Positions 10,301 to 21,737 of a stretch of 64,000 nt of DNA are shown piece by piece. The stretch covers positions 806,001-870,000 of the forward strand of contig JADLSH010000073.1 of the NCBI GenBank assembly GCA_016169945.1. Reading direction: 5' to 3'. The position numbers were made by a program, and so were the translations under genes. Each line of letters starts with the position of its first letter. Within the stretch, counting starts at the first letter, position 1. The stretch comes from Trachythela sp. YZ-2020. Taxonomy: Eukaryota; Cnidaria; Anthozoa; Malacalcyonacea; Clavulariidae. Under the pieces are notes generated by a model, which saw only the letters and a program-made list of their open reading frames with translations, did not search any database and was not told where the DNA came from.

Positions 10301-12973
10301 TACATGTAGTATACTTTAAGATAAGGAAAGAAGACGAGCCATGGATGTCAAACTCAATTTACTGATTAGAGTTACGGATTTTGTATGCGTTAAACGTCAA
10401 AACTTGTCAAAACTTGTCAAAACAAAAACAATCATACTCAAAAACGTTCAGAAATGTAAAAAGAACTTAGATTTATGGAAGTTAAAAACTTAGAGGTGCA
10501 TTAAAACTGCCAACGAAACTCGGTTAAGTTTCAGTTTACAGTTGAGAAATACTGCGAAATATGCCGGCATGCAAAAGCAATGCTCGCAAACGAGTTTCAA
10601 AGACATATAATATTGAAGCAAAACAAAAACGAACCAATCAGATTGCAGCAAAAGCAATAGCCACTTGAAAATGTTTGCTAATTAACAATTAGACAACGAG
10701 GCCGAGTTGGCTATGAGCGAATAGTCAACGAGGCGAAGCCGAGTTGACTATTCGCTCATAGCCAACGAGGCCGAGTTGTCTAATTGTTTTAGTATAAACT
10801 ATAGCATTTATTGAGAACTAGGGAACACAATACAAAAGTAAACAAAAGTATTAATATTAATTTTAAACGTGAATTTTCACGCCATTGTTTTGAATTTTGC
10901 TACTAGTAGACTATCACTAATAGTCTACGAGTAGCGTAGCCAATCAGAACGCAGGAAAAGTGATAGTCTATTACTAAGTTTATACTAAATTAAAATAGCA
11001 TTGGTTTGACTATAATAAGTCACTATATGCTCCAGAAGACAATTAACAATTGACAATATGCAGACAATTAACAATTTTTGGATGAGATTAAGCATGATAA
11101 TTTTATGGAGAGTTATCAAGGCCGAAGTTTGCGTTATTTGCCGAAGCTGCACGAAAGCTGAGGCGGATAACGCAAACTGAGTCCTTGATGCTTCTCGATA
11201 TCATGCGAAATCGAAATCAATAATTGTTATATTATGCATTTAAGGTGGCTTCCTTTCTTCTTGATAAGGTGGCTTCTCGCGAGTTGGTGATTAGCTTTAG
11301 GACTTTTACTTAATTGCTTTTTGGTAGTGCCTTCCAATCTCGACATCTCTCTCGCGAGGTGTGCATGCTACTTGAATGTTCAATAGTAACTTTTAAGACA
11401 ATGGTACGTTTATACGTCGTAAATTTGATAGCTTTTTTAGTACAAGCTGTAGGTATTCAGGGAAAATGCCTCAGACAGAGATCGAACCCGCGACCTCTTG
11501 AATGCTAGCCCGCGTAGCACCGGTGGTGGCTGGCTGTTGTCGAATCGCGCATTTAAAGTACAGTCGACAAGAGTACGCGATTTTTCGTGTCAAAGTATGA
11601 AAAGTACTAGTTGGTCTAAGAGTTTTTTGTAGATGGAAATTATCGAGTGTAAATTCTATACGTTTATTAGACCTAACCAGGAACAGTTGCGAAAAATGCA
11701 ACTATAGGTCCCTGGCAGGAATTGAACCTGCGGCCCTGCGAGGGCGCAGGTTCAATTCCTGCCAGGGACCTATAGTTGCATTTTTCGCAACTGTTCCTGG
11801 TTAGGTCTAATAAACGTATAGAATTTACACTCGATAATTTCCATCTACAAAAAACCCTTCAACTATTATTCAATCGAGTGAGATGCCAACAAAATTTAAT
11901 ATTAGTTCGTCTAAGAGTTGTTTTGTCAGTCCAAGTTGCTACTCAACAATGTTAATAGCTGTACGATATACTGTATATTCAAGGGAAACAGATGAGACAT
12001 AATGCTATTTCGTACCTTTATGAACGTAACTTTAAATTACTGAATACTGTTCACAACCCAACGTTGCGACACTCCTGCCTGGTGTCTTTATCTGAGGTGA
12101 TAAAAGGGATCCCGTTACAGCGGTTAGATGACCTCTGATGACGACACTAGACTGGAGCTCTCTCCTCCGCAGAGGCTTTGGATCACCTCACTGCTTTATA
12201 CGCTAGATGGTAATGCGTGCGCTAGATGGTAATAAATAAAATGCGCTAAACGGTTAGCGTATAAAGCACTGAGGTGATCCAAAGCCTCTGCGGAGGAGAG
12301 AGAGACTGGAGTGTCGAAACGTTGGGTCGTGAACTGTAACACTTGCAATTGAGAGTTGCGTTCATTAAATTTGCGAGCCAAAGTGGCATATTAATATGTC
12401 TGGTGTTAAGGTGGCATAATATTAAAAATTGTCTGCAGGTTTTTAGCCAATTACAATCGAGATTGTATCAATAATGTATAACAATACTCAATAGACAATA
12501 GTTGTTACAAGGATTTGTTTTCCATTTTCTCGTTAATAACCTTACTATTATACCAGGCTACAAACTAAACAACTTTGCAACAACTGTACGCTTTTATGTC
12601 GTGTTGTTTGATTATGTAGATCGTGCGCCGCTATCTTTATTGGGAAGTCCGCGTCGAAGCGTTGATGCCCCACGTGAACGATCATGTTCAAATTGCACAA
12701 AGGAATAACGAGCCTCCCAATCGCAATATCGAACGTTTGGCCGAAATTCGACGTCATTTTGGGATTGGTAATCGATCCGTAACTGGAGTCACAAGACTTG
12801 CGGGAGCTGTTTCCCATCAAAGTTCTCTTCGCGATGTGAAAGAGCTGTTCTCAGGAAGGAGGGAGGAATTTGGAGATGAACATGAACACAGTGTTGTTGC
12901 TGTTGAAATGAGATTGGTGACGAGAGCGTTGGCTAGACTTGGACTATTTCCAACGGTTAATACATACCTGTAA
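4325..12973 (+). CDS. VWA-domain protein, alpha-kinase vwkA-like (3' three exons)
   Basis: Three exons join in one phase: 4325-4447, 8822-9072 and 12620-12973 (stop at 12971). Donors read ATTG|GTAAGA and AAG|GTGAGT; acceptors TTCCACAG, TTTACACAG and ATTATGTAG. The joined frame reads AIKIAVLI-A-HSPPYGLL, then a variable linker, DFLLGIALITGGEYLERL, and a C-terminal VRRYLYWEVRVEALM segment. This matches the second half of the von Willebrand A domain in vwkA-type proteins, where the family usually has IADAPPHG and a GGQYV-like segment. No kinase domain follows; the protein ends about 100 residues later. The 5' exons with the metal-binding DxSxS half are not in the window. Introns of 4.4 and 3.5 kb are full of foldbacks and SINEs. 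Family assigned from motif memory, not a search; lineage-specific copies are plausible. Confidence 0.7.
6963..7148 (-). repeat. tRNA-derived SINE, near full length
   Basis: On the minus strand it starts with a tRNA-like head: box A TGTAGCTCAGTTGGTTAGAGC and box B ATTCGATTCCCG. The GTTGCATTTTTCGCAACTG block and the CATCCACAAACACC tail follow. This is the best copy for defining the family. Standalone tRNA is unlikely because the same body follows every copy. Confidence 0.8.
7310..7778. mobile_element. Truncated mariner-type foldback element
   Basis: It shares the inner arms (TTGGAAGTGTCGAGAATTAGC and its complement) and the right end TTTTTGCCCCACCCGG with the complete copy at 24756-25356. The left terminal repeat is missing or rearranged. 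The right end is followed by TA. Confidence 0.75.
7862..7975 (-). repeat. tRNA-derived SINE fragment
   Basis: Body and tail of the SINE in minus orientation; the tRNA-like head is truncated after CCCTCTGGCAGGAA. Confidence 0.7.
10684..10788. repeat. Foldback hairpin of about 105 bp
   Basis: AACAATTAGACAACGAGGCC at the left pairs with the matching complement at the right, and the inner arms carry CTATGAGCGAATAGTC and its complement. Small internal repeats of GAGGC(C)GA(A)GCCGAGTT form the loop. It looks like a small foldback or MITE without coding sequence. Confidence 0.8.
11623..11854. repeat. Perfect inverted pair of SINE copies
   Basis: Two 110-bp arms (11623-11732 and 11745-11854) are exact reverse complements around a 12-bp spacer. 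Each arm is the SINE body from box B to the CCATCTACAAAAAA tail, without the tRNA box A half. A transcript would form a 110-bp hairpin. Confidence 0.9.
12135..12320 (+). ncRNA. Hammerhead-like core split by a transposon
   Basis: CTGATGA (12135-12141) and the 5' arm GACACT lie left of the insertion; AGTGTC GAAAC lies right (12311-12320). The two halves would form a 6-bp stem II with one extra C. I see no clear stem I or III. The flanks also hold an inverted repeat (GTTCACAACCCAACGTT upstream, AACGTTGGGTCGTGAAC downstream). Confidence 0.4.
12158..12303. mobile_element. Non-autonomous foldback element with 8-bp target duplication
   Basis: It is flanked by the exact duplication GACTGGAG at 12150-12157 and 12304-12311. 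The ends are inverted repeats built on CTCTCTCCTCCGCAGAGGC. An 8-bp duplication is typical of hAT elements. No transposase. Confidence 0.75.
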
Positions 12974-13009
12974 TCCATAACGGGTAGCGGTTTACATATG
13001 AGCGAAAAC

Positions 13010-13150
13010 TATATACACATTTTAGACCTAAGCGGGAGCAGCAACGAAAAATTCAACAACAGGCCCTCTGGCATGAATCGAACCTGCGGCCCTGCGATTC
13101 CTGTGCAGCACTTTGACCACTGAACAACAGAGTCCATTTGCCGAGAGCTA
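13010..13150 (-). repeat. tRNA-derived SINE copy
   Basis: Minus orientation, with tRNA-like head (CTGTTGTTCAGTGGTCAAAG region), box B and the GTTGAATTTTTCGTTGCTG-type variant of the hairpin block. Confidence 0.7.
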
Positions 13151-13261
13151 AACACAAGTTCATATATACATGTACTACCCTACTAGGGTGATGCCAGTGT
13201 AAATTACATCAGGGGTAAGGGTAAATATAGATTTGGGGCATCTCATTCGATAGAACAAAAT

Positions 13262-13420
13262 GTTGAAGGAAAATTATTGAGTGTAAATTATATACATTTA
13301 TTAGACCTAATCAGGGACAGCTGCGAAAAATGCAACTATAGGTCCCTGGCAGGAATCGAATCTGCGATTCCGGTGCAGCGCTCTAACCAACTGAGCTACA
13401 GAGTCCAGTTGTCGAGCTCT
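13262..13420 (-). repeat. tRNA-derived SINE copy
   Basis: Minus orientation, with well-preserved box A (GTAGCTCAGTTGGTTAGAGC), box B and body down to the TTATTGAGTG-type tail. Confidence 0.75.
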
Positions 13421-13529
13421 AACCACAAGTTCATGTATATATACTATGGTACTGCCATGACAAGCTGTCGGTAAATATCTAGATTTTGTTGGCATCTCTC
13501 CATAATTCTTACCTATCAAGTACAGATCT

Positions 13530-14022
13530 TACCTATCAAGTACAGAGTTATGTATAGGGTAGCTCTTTTAGTTTACAAAGCTGTAAATAATTTAAGTCCA
13601 GATTATTTAAGTAGCATGTTTAAACCAATTTCATCGGTTTCTCAGTGTCGAACCAGAAGCTCCTCCAATATGAACTTGTGGGTACCGAACTTTAAGCTAT
13701 CCATAACTAGGAATGGACTTCAGTATAACGGAGCAGTTATTTATAATATGTTACCACCAGATATTAAGTCATCTGGGTCGTTTTCTATATTTAAGCATAA
13801 AGTTTATAAATTCTTTCTTAATCTGTTCATAAGTTCTTCATAATTTGTAATTAGATGCATAAGTAGTTATATAGTTACAACAGTTGTATAGTTATATTGT
13901 TATCTCAGTTATATTGTTATATAGAAGGTCCAGTGGAAGATTAGCATTAGCTAAACTGGCGTATTTATTATCTGTAAATACTTTAAACCTTCTCTAAATA
14001 AAGTTATGTTGTTGTTGTTGTT
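13530..14022 (+). mobile_element. CR1/L2-like retrotransposon 3' end
   Basis: The open frame at 13550-13843 reads ALLVYKAVNNLSPDYLSSMF, then an Arg/Ser-rich stretch and NMLPPDIKSSGSFSIFKHKV. This is the conserved C-terminus of CR1/L2-type reverse-transcriptase ORFs. About 160 bp downstream come AATAAAG and a (TTG)n tail, as these elements end in short tandem repeats. The 5' part is missing. Confidence 0.8.
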
Positions 14023-14027
14023 CTTAA

Positions 14028-14205
14028 CTACTGGACTCTGTAGCTTGTGGTCATAACGGCTGCGCCGCTATGCAGGGCCGCAGGCTCGATTCCTGCATGT
14101 CGGAGGCAACTGCTCTCGGTTATGTCCATAATATGTATATAGTTTTCTCTAAAAAACCTCCATCTAAAAAAACCTCTCAACATTCTGTTCTATCAAACGA
14201 GATAC
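14028..14205 (+). repeat. tRNA-derived SINE copy
   Basis: Plus orientation, abutting the retrotransposon tail: GGACTCTGTAGC head, TCGATTCCTGC box B, a diverged body, and a CCATCTAAAAAAACC tail followed by ATCAAACGAGATACC. Confidence 0.7.
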
Positions 14206-15025
14206 CCAACATCTATAGTCGCGACTATGAGCTGAACAAAAAATGTATAAATTGCATGGTAACTCAATCACGTTCGCCAGATAAAGCTTGTACATTTTAA
14301 TGTGATTGTCCTGATTCCATATCAGCTCTCTGTCAATGAACTAAGACAAACCAGAGAAACTGTTTCATCTTTCATTATCTCACTCAAAAGCAAGCAAAGC
14401 GAGAAGAGACTGGGTGGGTCAGTTAGTCATGAGTAGGGTCATTTCGTTGCAATCGCCTTTTGAATTATGTTTGTTTTTGTTGATTCATATCGTCGACAAC
14501 AGCTCGACGAATGGCATTGAGTTGACAAAAGTTGACATATACATGACAATATTTGACATAGCCTTAGGCTATAAGTCAATTAAATTCATTACATTGATAA
14601 ACTTGGTCCTTATAGTCTCTAAGATTTAATTATGTAGGCTTAGGAACGCAGCTAATATTATTATCGATGCAGTAATAAGCTAAAATCTGAGGCAGATAAC
14701 ACGAACAGAGGCCTTGATAATTCTTCATATCATGCGAAAACCGAATTCAATAATTATTTTATTAGTTACTTAAAAGATGTAAAAGACATTCGCATCTGTG
14801 AGTTAAATTCTTCAAAGTATAATTACGAGTTCTTCTTGCCATTTGCAGGAAATGTGCATGTTTTCTTTCAATTATACGTCCGTAACTTTCGTCGTTGTTT
14901 TGGTTCTCTTTTGGTTTTGGTGATTCTTTTATGTTCTACTTCCCTTAAATCAACGAACAGCCCAAGTTTTTGTTCGTGTTTACCATCACGTCAAACGTGC
15001 GATGTTATGTGTAATATGTTACAAT
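14206..15025. other. No gene seen
   Basis: Small frames without recognisable product. The 14650-14800 stretch resembles 11085-11220 (GAGGC(A/G)GATAACnC, ATATCATGCGAAA), so a dispersed repeat is present. Confidence 0.4.
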
Positions 15026-15474
15026 CAGTGGCGTAACGCTCATAAGGTAGGGTAAGGGGGAGAACTAAGGGCCTCCGACTGTTGGGGGGCCCCCAGCTTG
15101 CTGCTGCCCCGCCCCCGTCAAAACTATATATAGAATACAGTATTATAACGACTATTCAAACCTAAAAAAATGCAGGTGAACATCGAGGTGCGAGCCTGAT
15201 GACGTCTTATTACATGAAGTTCTTCAACGTTCCATTTGATGAATGCAAACCACTGACCTGATTCAAAATAGGAAGTCTGCCAGTGGAAATCGGCCACTAC
15301 ATAAGTCGGGCGCAGGAGTGCACAAAAATCTCTTCATCTAAAAACACGTGTATTAAGTAAAACGCCAAGGCAACTTTCAAACAAATCCAATAATCCGTGG
15401 CAGTCAAATCATGACAACAGGAGTCCCCACGCCAAATATGCCTAAGGGTCCCGTCTTTCTTCGTTACGCCACTG
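15026..15474. mobile_element. Non-autonomous hAT-like element (449 bp)
   Basis: Terminal inverted repeats CAGTGGCGTAACG / CGTTACGCCACTG. The flanks GTTACAAT (15018-15025) and GTTACTAT (15475-15482) match at 7 of 8 positions, as expected for an aged 8-bp target duplication. No transposase remains. Confidence 0.8.
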
Positions 15475-15989
15475 GTTACTATACCATATTTGGCAGCCAT
15501 TTTGTTGATATGACGATTTTATCTATGGCTGTTATCCAATCAGAAATCATGAATTCTTTTAAATATACAATATAATACAATAATGGCCTGCAGAGGATAC
15601 AAAATATGTTACTGGTATTGTATGAACTAACCAAGAACCTGCAAACGTATATATGTTTCGTTGTTTACAAAAACTTGCTTCCTGATCATTTTAGTGAAAG
15701 ATGAAAGATATGGAGAGGCAGAGCAAAAATGCTGTTTACAAATAGTCATGTTTATCCTTGACAATTTAATTTATTTTTCGTCTGTTATTTTGTGTTGTGT
15801 TTCGCTTCTTCTTCTGACTTTCTTGCCATGTTTTTTTCCCGAAAATGGAATCTGCAAACTCCCCCCCAGTATCATGTTTTGACCGTTTTCTGACAGCCAA
15901 TGTCAATGAGATTGTGTATTCGTATTTCGAAACGGTGCTTTGTAGTCGCAAGGAGGCATCCCGCATGTTGACATGATGTAATAACAACA

Positions 15990-16325
15990 ATAAGTACCGT
16001 AGAAGGTTTAGGTGGATGGATATTTCGAGTGAAATAATATATACAATATTTTAGACCTGAACGGGAACGGCTGCGAACCCGCAGTACCCGCATCTATATA
16101 TATATATATACATGAACTTGTGGTTAACGCTTGGCAACTGGACTCTGTAGCTCAGTGGTCAGAGCGCTGCACCGGAATCGCAGGGCCGCAGATTCAATTC
16201 CTGTCGGAGGACTTCGAGTTGCATTTTTCGCAGCCGTTCCCTTTCAGGTCTAAAATATTTATATTATTTCACTCGAAAATCCATCCACATAAACCTTCTA
16301 CCTTAAGTTCAATCGAGTGAGATGC
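15990..16325. repeat. SINE pair in opposite orientation
   Basis: A minus-strand body fragment (about 16000-16082) faces a plus-strand near-complete copy (16132-16325) with GACTCTGTAGCTCAGTGGTC box A, box B and an AAACCTTCTACCTTAAGTTC tail. The junction carries a (TA)n run. Confidence 0.7.
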
Positions 16326-16364
16326 AGAAAAAAAAATATTGGAGTTTACCTTATCACAACTCGC

Positions 16365-16760
16365 AGTACCCGCATCTATATATATACATGAACTTGTGGT
16401 TAACGCTTGGCAACTGGACTCTGTAGCTCAGTGGTCAGAGCGCTGCACCGGAATCGCAGGGTCGCAGTTCGATTCCTGTCGGAGTACTTAGGCTCTTTTC
16501 CACTCATCGCAAAACCAACTCGCAAACTCGCTGCGAGTTCTTGCATTTAATTAAAATAAACTGTCGAGCATTGTGATTGGATGAAAGTACTCGCAGCGAG
16601 TTTGCGAGTTGGTTTTTGCGACGAGTGGAAAAGAGCCTTTAGAGTTGCATTTTTCGCAGCCGTTCCCGTTCAGGTCTAAAATATTGTATATATTATTTCA
16701 CTCGAACTATTCATCCACCTAAACCTTCTACCTTAAGTTCAATCGAGTGAGATGCAGAAA
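16365..16760 (+). repeat. Duplicated SINE copy carrying a nested MITE
   Basis: The segment CGCAGTACCCGCATCTATAT through the SINE head repeats the block at 16079-16190, so the SINE with its flank was tandemly duplicated by about 285 bp. In this copy the body is split at 16490 by a 147-bp element that the other copy lacks. Confidence 0.8.
16491..16637. mobile_element. PIF/Harbinger-like MITE inside the SINE
   Basis: Ends are GGCTCTTTTCCACTC and its complement; the arms continue through CCAACTCGCAAACTCGCTGC. TTA lies at both sides (16488-16490 and 16639-16641), suggesting a TTA target duplication. Comparison with the uninterrupted sister SINE confirms insertion. Confidence 0.8.
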
Positions 16761-16789
16761 CTCTTGATCTTTAACTGATTATTCTGAGC

Positions 16790-17215
16790 GAATTATGGAA
16801 ATTATGTTTAAAGTATTTCGGTACTTTTAGAAGAGCTTTTTAAAATCTTTAACATTGATGTTGGTGGTCCTTATATCATTTAAGATTTTTTTTATATATG
16901 ACTGTAAACATTAGCAGAATGAGGCAGAGACCAGGCAGGAAGAGGAAAATGCCCTGAATTTGCTGCTTTTACCCTTTTGTCCCAAAACAGCAAATTCAGG
17001 ATTCTTATTCCCTGCCCGGGCATTTACCTCATTGTTATAAATATAAAATTAACGAAACCTTCACGATTGGAACAACACAAATCGTCCGTTTAAGAGTAAA
17101 TGCTGTATGTGACCATTTTCATTCTAATATTAAAATACTTTTAAAATAGTTCAAAGGATTTACATATTCACTGAGCGACTAAGCTTTCCATTCAAAGTTG
17201 GAAAGACGAGTTGGC
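16790..17215. other. No gene seen; short inverted element
   Basis: GAATTTGCTGCTTTTACCC pairs imperfectly with GGGTAAA/AACAGCAAATTC-like sequence around 16955-17000, forming a short foldback. Nothing else recognised. Confidence 0.4.
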
Positions 17216-17221
17216 TTGATA

Positions 17222-17609
17222 TGACAATAGCGAGCTTAAGATCTACAACGCCAACGTCGACGACGCGGCCCTTCTAACAATGAAGTTTTTCGCTTGTAAT
17301 AAAGCAGTGGAAAACTTGTAGTCCCAAGAGAATTCTCGACGTCGTCTCTGTCTTGTTAACGACGCCAACTAGAGCATTTTTACGTCCTCAGGACGACGGC
17401 AAGTCAGAAGGATGAATAGCTGCATTTCGCGTTTGTTTTTACAGCCTGCATTGTAGTCGATAACTGCAGTTGAAACGTTTTAAAAGTCATGAATAAAAAG
17501 CTGTGGGCTAAAACAAGAACGTTGTTCAATCACGGTCTCTTTATATTCACATATTTATATGGCGTTGTCGACTGCCGCGTCGTCGTAGATCTTAAGCTCG
17601 CTAATGTCA
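17222..17609. mobile_element. Foldback element (388 bp)
   Basis: Left end TGACAATAGCGAGCTTAAG and right end CTTAAGCTCGCTAATGTCA are inverted repeats; the pairing extends through GATCTACAACG and GTCGACGACGCGG-type sequence. No coding content. Confidence 0.8.
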
Positions 17610-20080
17610 CTTTGTACCAAAGACGTGCTTCCAGGCAGTAGTACAGAGATAATCTGGAAGGTTTAAAATACATGGCGGATGGCGTGAGTGTCTTATCTTA
17701 CTAAATCTCCCAGGCGAGTCTCAACCTGCCCGTCCGTGGAGGGGGCGTAGTCAGTGTTGGACTCCGTTCACTCGAGGTGTTCATTCCCCTTGACCAACAC
17801 TATAACATAAAAGACATTCAACTTTTTTCAAAACAAACAATGGAGTTAGGTTTCTAATCAACTTATACAAACTATGAAAGATTACAAAATATTTAGACAA
17901 GACATGTACTTAGACATACCAATAGTGTAAGATTAAAATAAATCACAAATTATAACTAATTTATACTATGGTAATTCGATTTTGTAGTACTTTAGAATAC
18001 AACAGAGATAAAGTGACCAAATAGTGGATGTATATTGCAGAAAATCTGTCCCCCACCAATAAAGAGATTGGTCATCACGAATCAAACGTATACTACCAAT
18101 CTCCCGGGCATGCATCTGATATTTTCCCGTCATGACCATGCCCTCAATTGATCATTATTGAGCTGATCTCTATTTTCAAATTTCCATACTACTTCCTCAT
18201 ATTTTATAATGTATATATTTTACATTTAAGAAGCAAATCTTTCTCTTTTTCGTATCTCTTTTTGAGACCTGACGTTAAATTTTAACACAATTTCATTGAA
18301 AGGAAAAGTGCATTTACTCATATACAAACAGTACAAAATTGCGAGGGCAATTATAGATTTTGAGCATTCAATAAAATATTGCACTTGTCAATCTTCGACG
18401 GGGCAAGAACAGTTTACAGGTAAACTCAATCTCGTACCCATAGCCATAGAAGTAAATGGCTCTGGCTACATGAGTTGAAGGATGAATCTGATTGGTCAGT
18501 TTAAGAGTCATGGTATTCATACACCCCTGTGGCTATCAATATATTTGCACGACCAATATATTTTGTGTAGGAGTGAGCACGATGTGTCACATAGTGTACA
18601 TTGTGCAATAATTTTAATTGGCAAATTTGTGATTTCCAATTGTTCTACACATGCATATAAACATACTTTTCAGACAACGAAATACTGAAATATTTAAGAA
18701 AAGTTAATAACATTGTTATTATGGAAATTGAATGTGACAATATTTGCAGTTTAATACCCCAGACGATATGGTATATGTTTTGATAATAACCTTTTGTTGA
18801 AGTTCTCCGTTGAACTCCGTTTGTTGAACTTAAATTTTCCAGCTGTTCTCTGCGTTCCTGTTATTTGACGAGAGCGTCTGATATGTGCCTCGGATTATAT
18901 TATATCATGATATGTTAATAGATTAATATGTTAATATAGTAGGGATCTCGCCTTTTGCGGGCAAGCCCAGCTCATATATGAACAGCCCCTAACACGTAAC
19001 AAATCGTTTGGCCAATCAGTTAGTAAGCTATTGGAGTATTGAGGCTGACAGAATCGTAAACATCCAGGCCAGTCTTAAATTTAGGAGACGCGAATTTATG
19101 ATGATGATAAAAGCACAATCGTTTTTACTAATATATATCACAAAATTGATGTACTTATACATTCAATTCTTGCACAACTTCTTCCATTGAACCTTCAACA
19201 GATCTGTCAAGAAATGTAGAATGTAGGTAGACCACGAGATGCCGAAACAAACTATTTCAGAGGACCAAGGGCAATTAGTATGGAGACTCGATTAATTTCC
19301 ACTAGATTTCCAATTAAGTTCCGTATACTATATTTCAATGGCAAGGAGTTTGAAATTTCCAATGTAACCTTTAACTTCCGTACGTTCCTTGGTGCTGTAA
19401 TTACACATGGACAAGTAATTGACGAGTAGATAAAACAATATACCTTTCTTCAAAAACGTGTTCTTCACTTGGAGATGTCCCAAGCCCTATCCGAAATAGC
19501 GATAAATTTTAGAGTTTGAGAAAAATGCACACAAATGTGTACAGTACAGGACAATACTGAAATTCTGCTTCAGCAGAAAGAACTAGTGCTTCAATTTTTC
19601 TCTCACAAAGGTCTTTCTTATACTGAAATACAATGACAAAGACAAAATGTAATGTACCAACATATCTGGAAATATTATACATTTAGTACCTATTGTGTTA
19701 AAAATGAAGCCGGATCGAAAGTCAGCCATTACTAAGGGACAAACTGAAAACATTTTTAGCGTATTATACTGTATTATGGTAGAATTTATTGTTACAAACG
19801 TCCATAACATCTTTCAAGTCTTTCTTCAGCTTCCCGCTCCGTTTCGACTAAAAATATTTTCACATTTTCACATTTTCCTTACGGTGGCGTGGTGCACCAT
19901 TCTTTTCCTTTACAAATTACTGAAAAGACAAAATATGCTAGTTTAAAAACTATTTAATGACAGTTGTATTGTGGGTATATATGTAAAACACAAATGATGA
20001 TTGAACAGTTCATTACTTTGATATGCAAATGTATTTTAATCATGAGCTATGCATGTTATGATTCAACTGTAATTATTATT
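17610..20080. other. No gene seen
   Basis: Only short frames without recognisable domains and no clear repeats with defined ends. Long AT-rich stretches surround 17860-18000 and 18720-18940. Confidence 0.4.
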
Positions 20081-20624
20081 CCGACGCAGAACACGGCATC
20101 TGGATGCGGCTAAAAAAATATTTGTGGGCTATCTATGTCTTAACACGCTTTCTTGGGACACACTTGAAAATAGACGGTCAGGTGCCAAGTCAGTATTAAT
20201 GTATAAAATACTTAATGACCACACTGCGCCGGGTCTTCGGGGGTCCTTCGTGAGAAGAGAAAAAGATCAAACTAATTATCATCTCCGAAGTACTGCAACA
20301 GATCTTACACTTTCTAAGCCGAAACGAGAATTTCTTAAAAAAAGCTTGAAATATAGTGGCCGTATGCTCTGGAATCAATTCCCACATGAAGCAAAATTGG
20401 CCGAGTCGCTTCATTCGTTTAAGTCAATAGTTGGACAATGACATGCTTCCTAATTTTATGCATATATTATATATATGTTTGCGTGTTAGTATTTAGTATT
20501 TATAGTGTAACTTTCTTTTTAACGTTTTTCATACTTAAACACGCCCCATATGAAAACCAGCCTATAGAGTTGATGGGGCTAGCGTGTTCTCTATTTTAAA
20601 TAAAGTATTACCTACCTACCTACC
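20080..20624 (+). mobile_element. CR1/L2-like retrotransposon 3' end, second family
   Basis: The frame at 20124-20441 contains WDTLENRRSGAKSVLMYKI, NYHLRSTATDLTL and PKREFLKKSLKYSGRMLWN, then an FKSIVGQ ending, the recognisable C-terminus of a CR1/L2-like RT. It ends downstream with AATAAAG and a (CTAC)n tail at 20610-20624. The 5' part is missing. Confidence 0.8.
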
Positions 20625-21475
20625 ATCTATGTGGGCCGAGTCATCCCGATATGGTATGGTACGGTACGGCATGGCGTGGTATGGTATGCAATTTTTACCT
20701 TACCAACAATCAGGGACGCCGGAATGACGAGAGGGCAAGGGGGGGGGGGCAGATTTTTATCGAAGGGCACTATGGAATTGTTATATACTAAGGGGCTTGA
20801 ACCGAACAAGGTCAGAAGAGTCGGAATAATCACGTTTGGGTTTGTAGAAAAATAGAGGGGCTTGGGTTCTTCTCCAGAAAATTTTGATTTTCTTTAAGCG
20901 CGACGACTGCATTTCTAGCATTTTCTGAAGCAAATAGACACTTCCCGAATTTACTAGCTGGCAATGAGAAACTGCCTATTTACAATGGATTACATTGTCC
21001 GCCTCGATTTCAAGCTATTGTTTCATGTGCACTCAAGCAAATTCGGGAAGTACCTATTCACAAAACAATTGCGCCAAAATTACTTGTGAGGTGTATAATA
21101 ATAAGGGGCTATAAATCAAGTTCTTTCAAGTTTTTTTACTTATTATATTTATTTATTTGCTTTACATGGCATAACGATATATAGGGTTGGATTTCATGCA
21201 ATCGCCGGACCGTGCAACGGAACAAAATTAAACGTACAATATAAAAATCCATGGCTCGGCCATGCAATGGAATGTTCCATTGTATGGTCAGTAAAATGGT
21301 AACTTTTATTCAATGTCATGTGACCATAATCAGCCAATTAGATGACGATAATATAATACGGTGTTATATAATATTGTCTACGCATTGCCGATATTTTTCT
21401 TGCTATTTAAACATGCCCAGAAGGCAACAAAGGAATGAATGAGAATGATAAAATCGGTGAAGTGAAACTCGGGCC

Positions 21476-21628
21476 CAGTGGCGTAGCCAGCCCGCCGATT
21501 TGGTCCCGCTATGCAAATTTCAAATCATTATCATTATTCATTTCTTTAGAAATTGATTGTTTTCACTGTCAATGAACACGAACAAATTTGCATAGCGGGA
21601 CTAAATCGGCGGGCTGGCTACGCTACTG
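21476..21628. mobile_element. Short hAT-like MITE
   Basis: Inverted ends CAGTGGCGTAGCCAGCCCG and CGGGCTGGCTACGCTACTG; TCGGGCC lies near both sides. The loop includes an inverted AAATTTGCATAGCGGGAC pair. It sits about 110 bp beyond the LRAT-like gene stop. Confidence 0.75.
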
Positions 21629-21737
21629 CGTCGGGCCATGTTCACTGTTTTTCTGTTGCAGCATAAACGCTGAGTTTACAATTTTACTATGGAGGTGCCA
21701 ATATTTATATGTGTGCTGTATAAACGCGCTACAAAGT

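Larger units (their letters stand above)
9073..12619 (+). other. Second visible intron of the VWA gene
   Basis: It contains a strong hairpin at 10684-10788, a perfect SINE inverted pair (11623-11854) and a hammerhead-like core split by a transposon (12135-12320). No additional exon consistent with the flanking phase was found. Confidence 0.5.

Noticed and set aside
11471..11701. Open frame across the SINE inverted pair
   Set aside because: It lies inside repeat sequence; no conserved product.
16132..16205. Candidate functional tRNA gene
   Set aside because: Box A and box B are good, but the same SINE body follows it and near-identical heads recur at 16410, 13380 and 7080; no complete acceptor stem pairing was seen.
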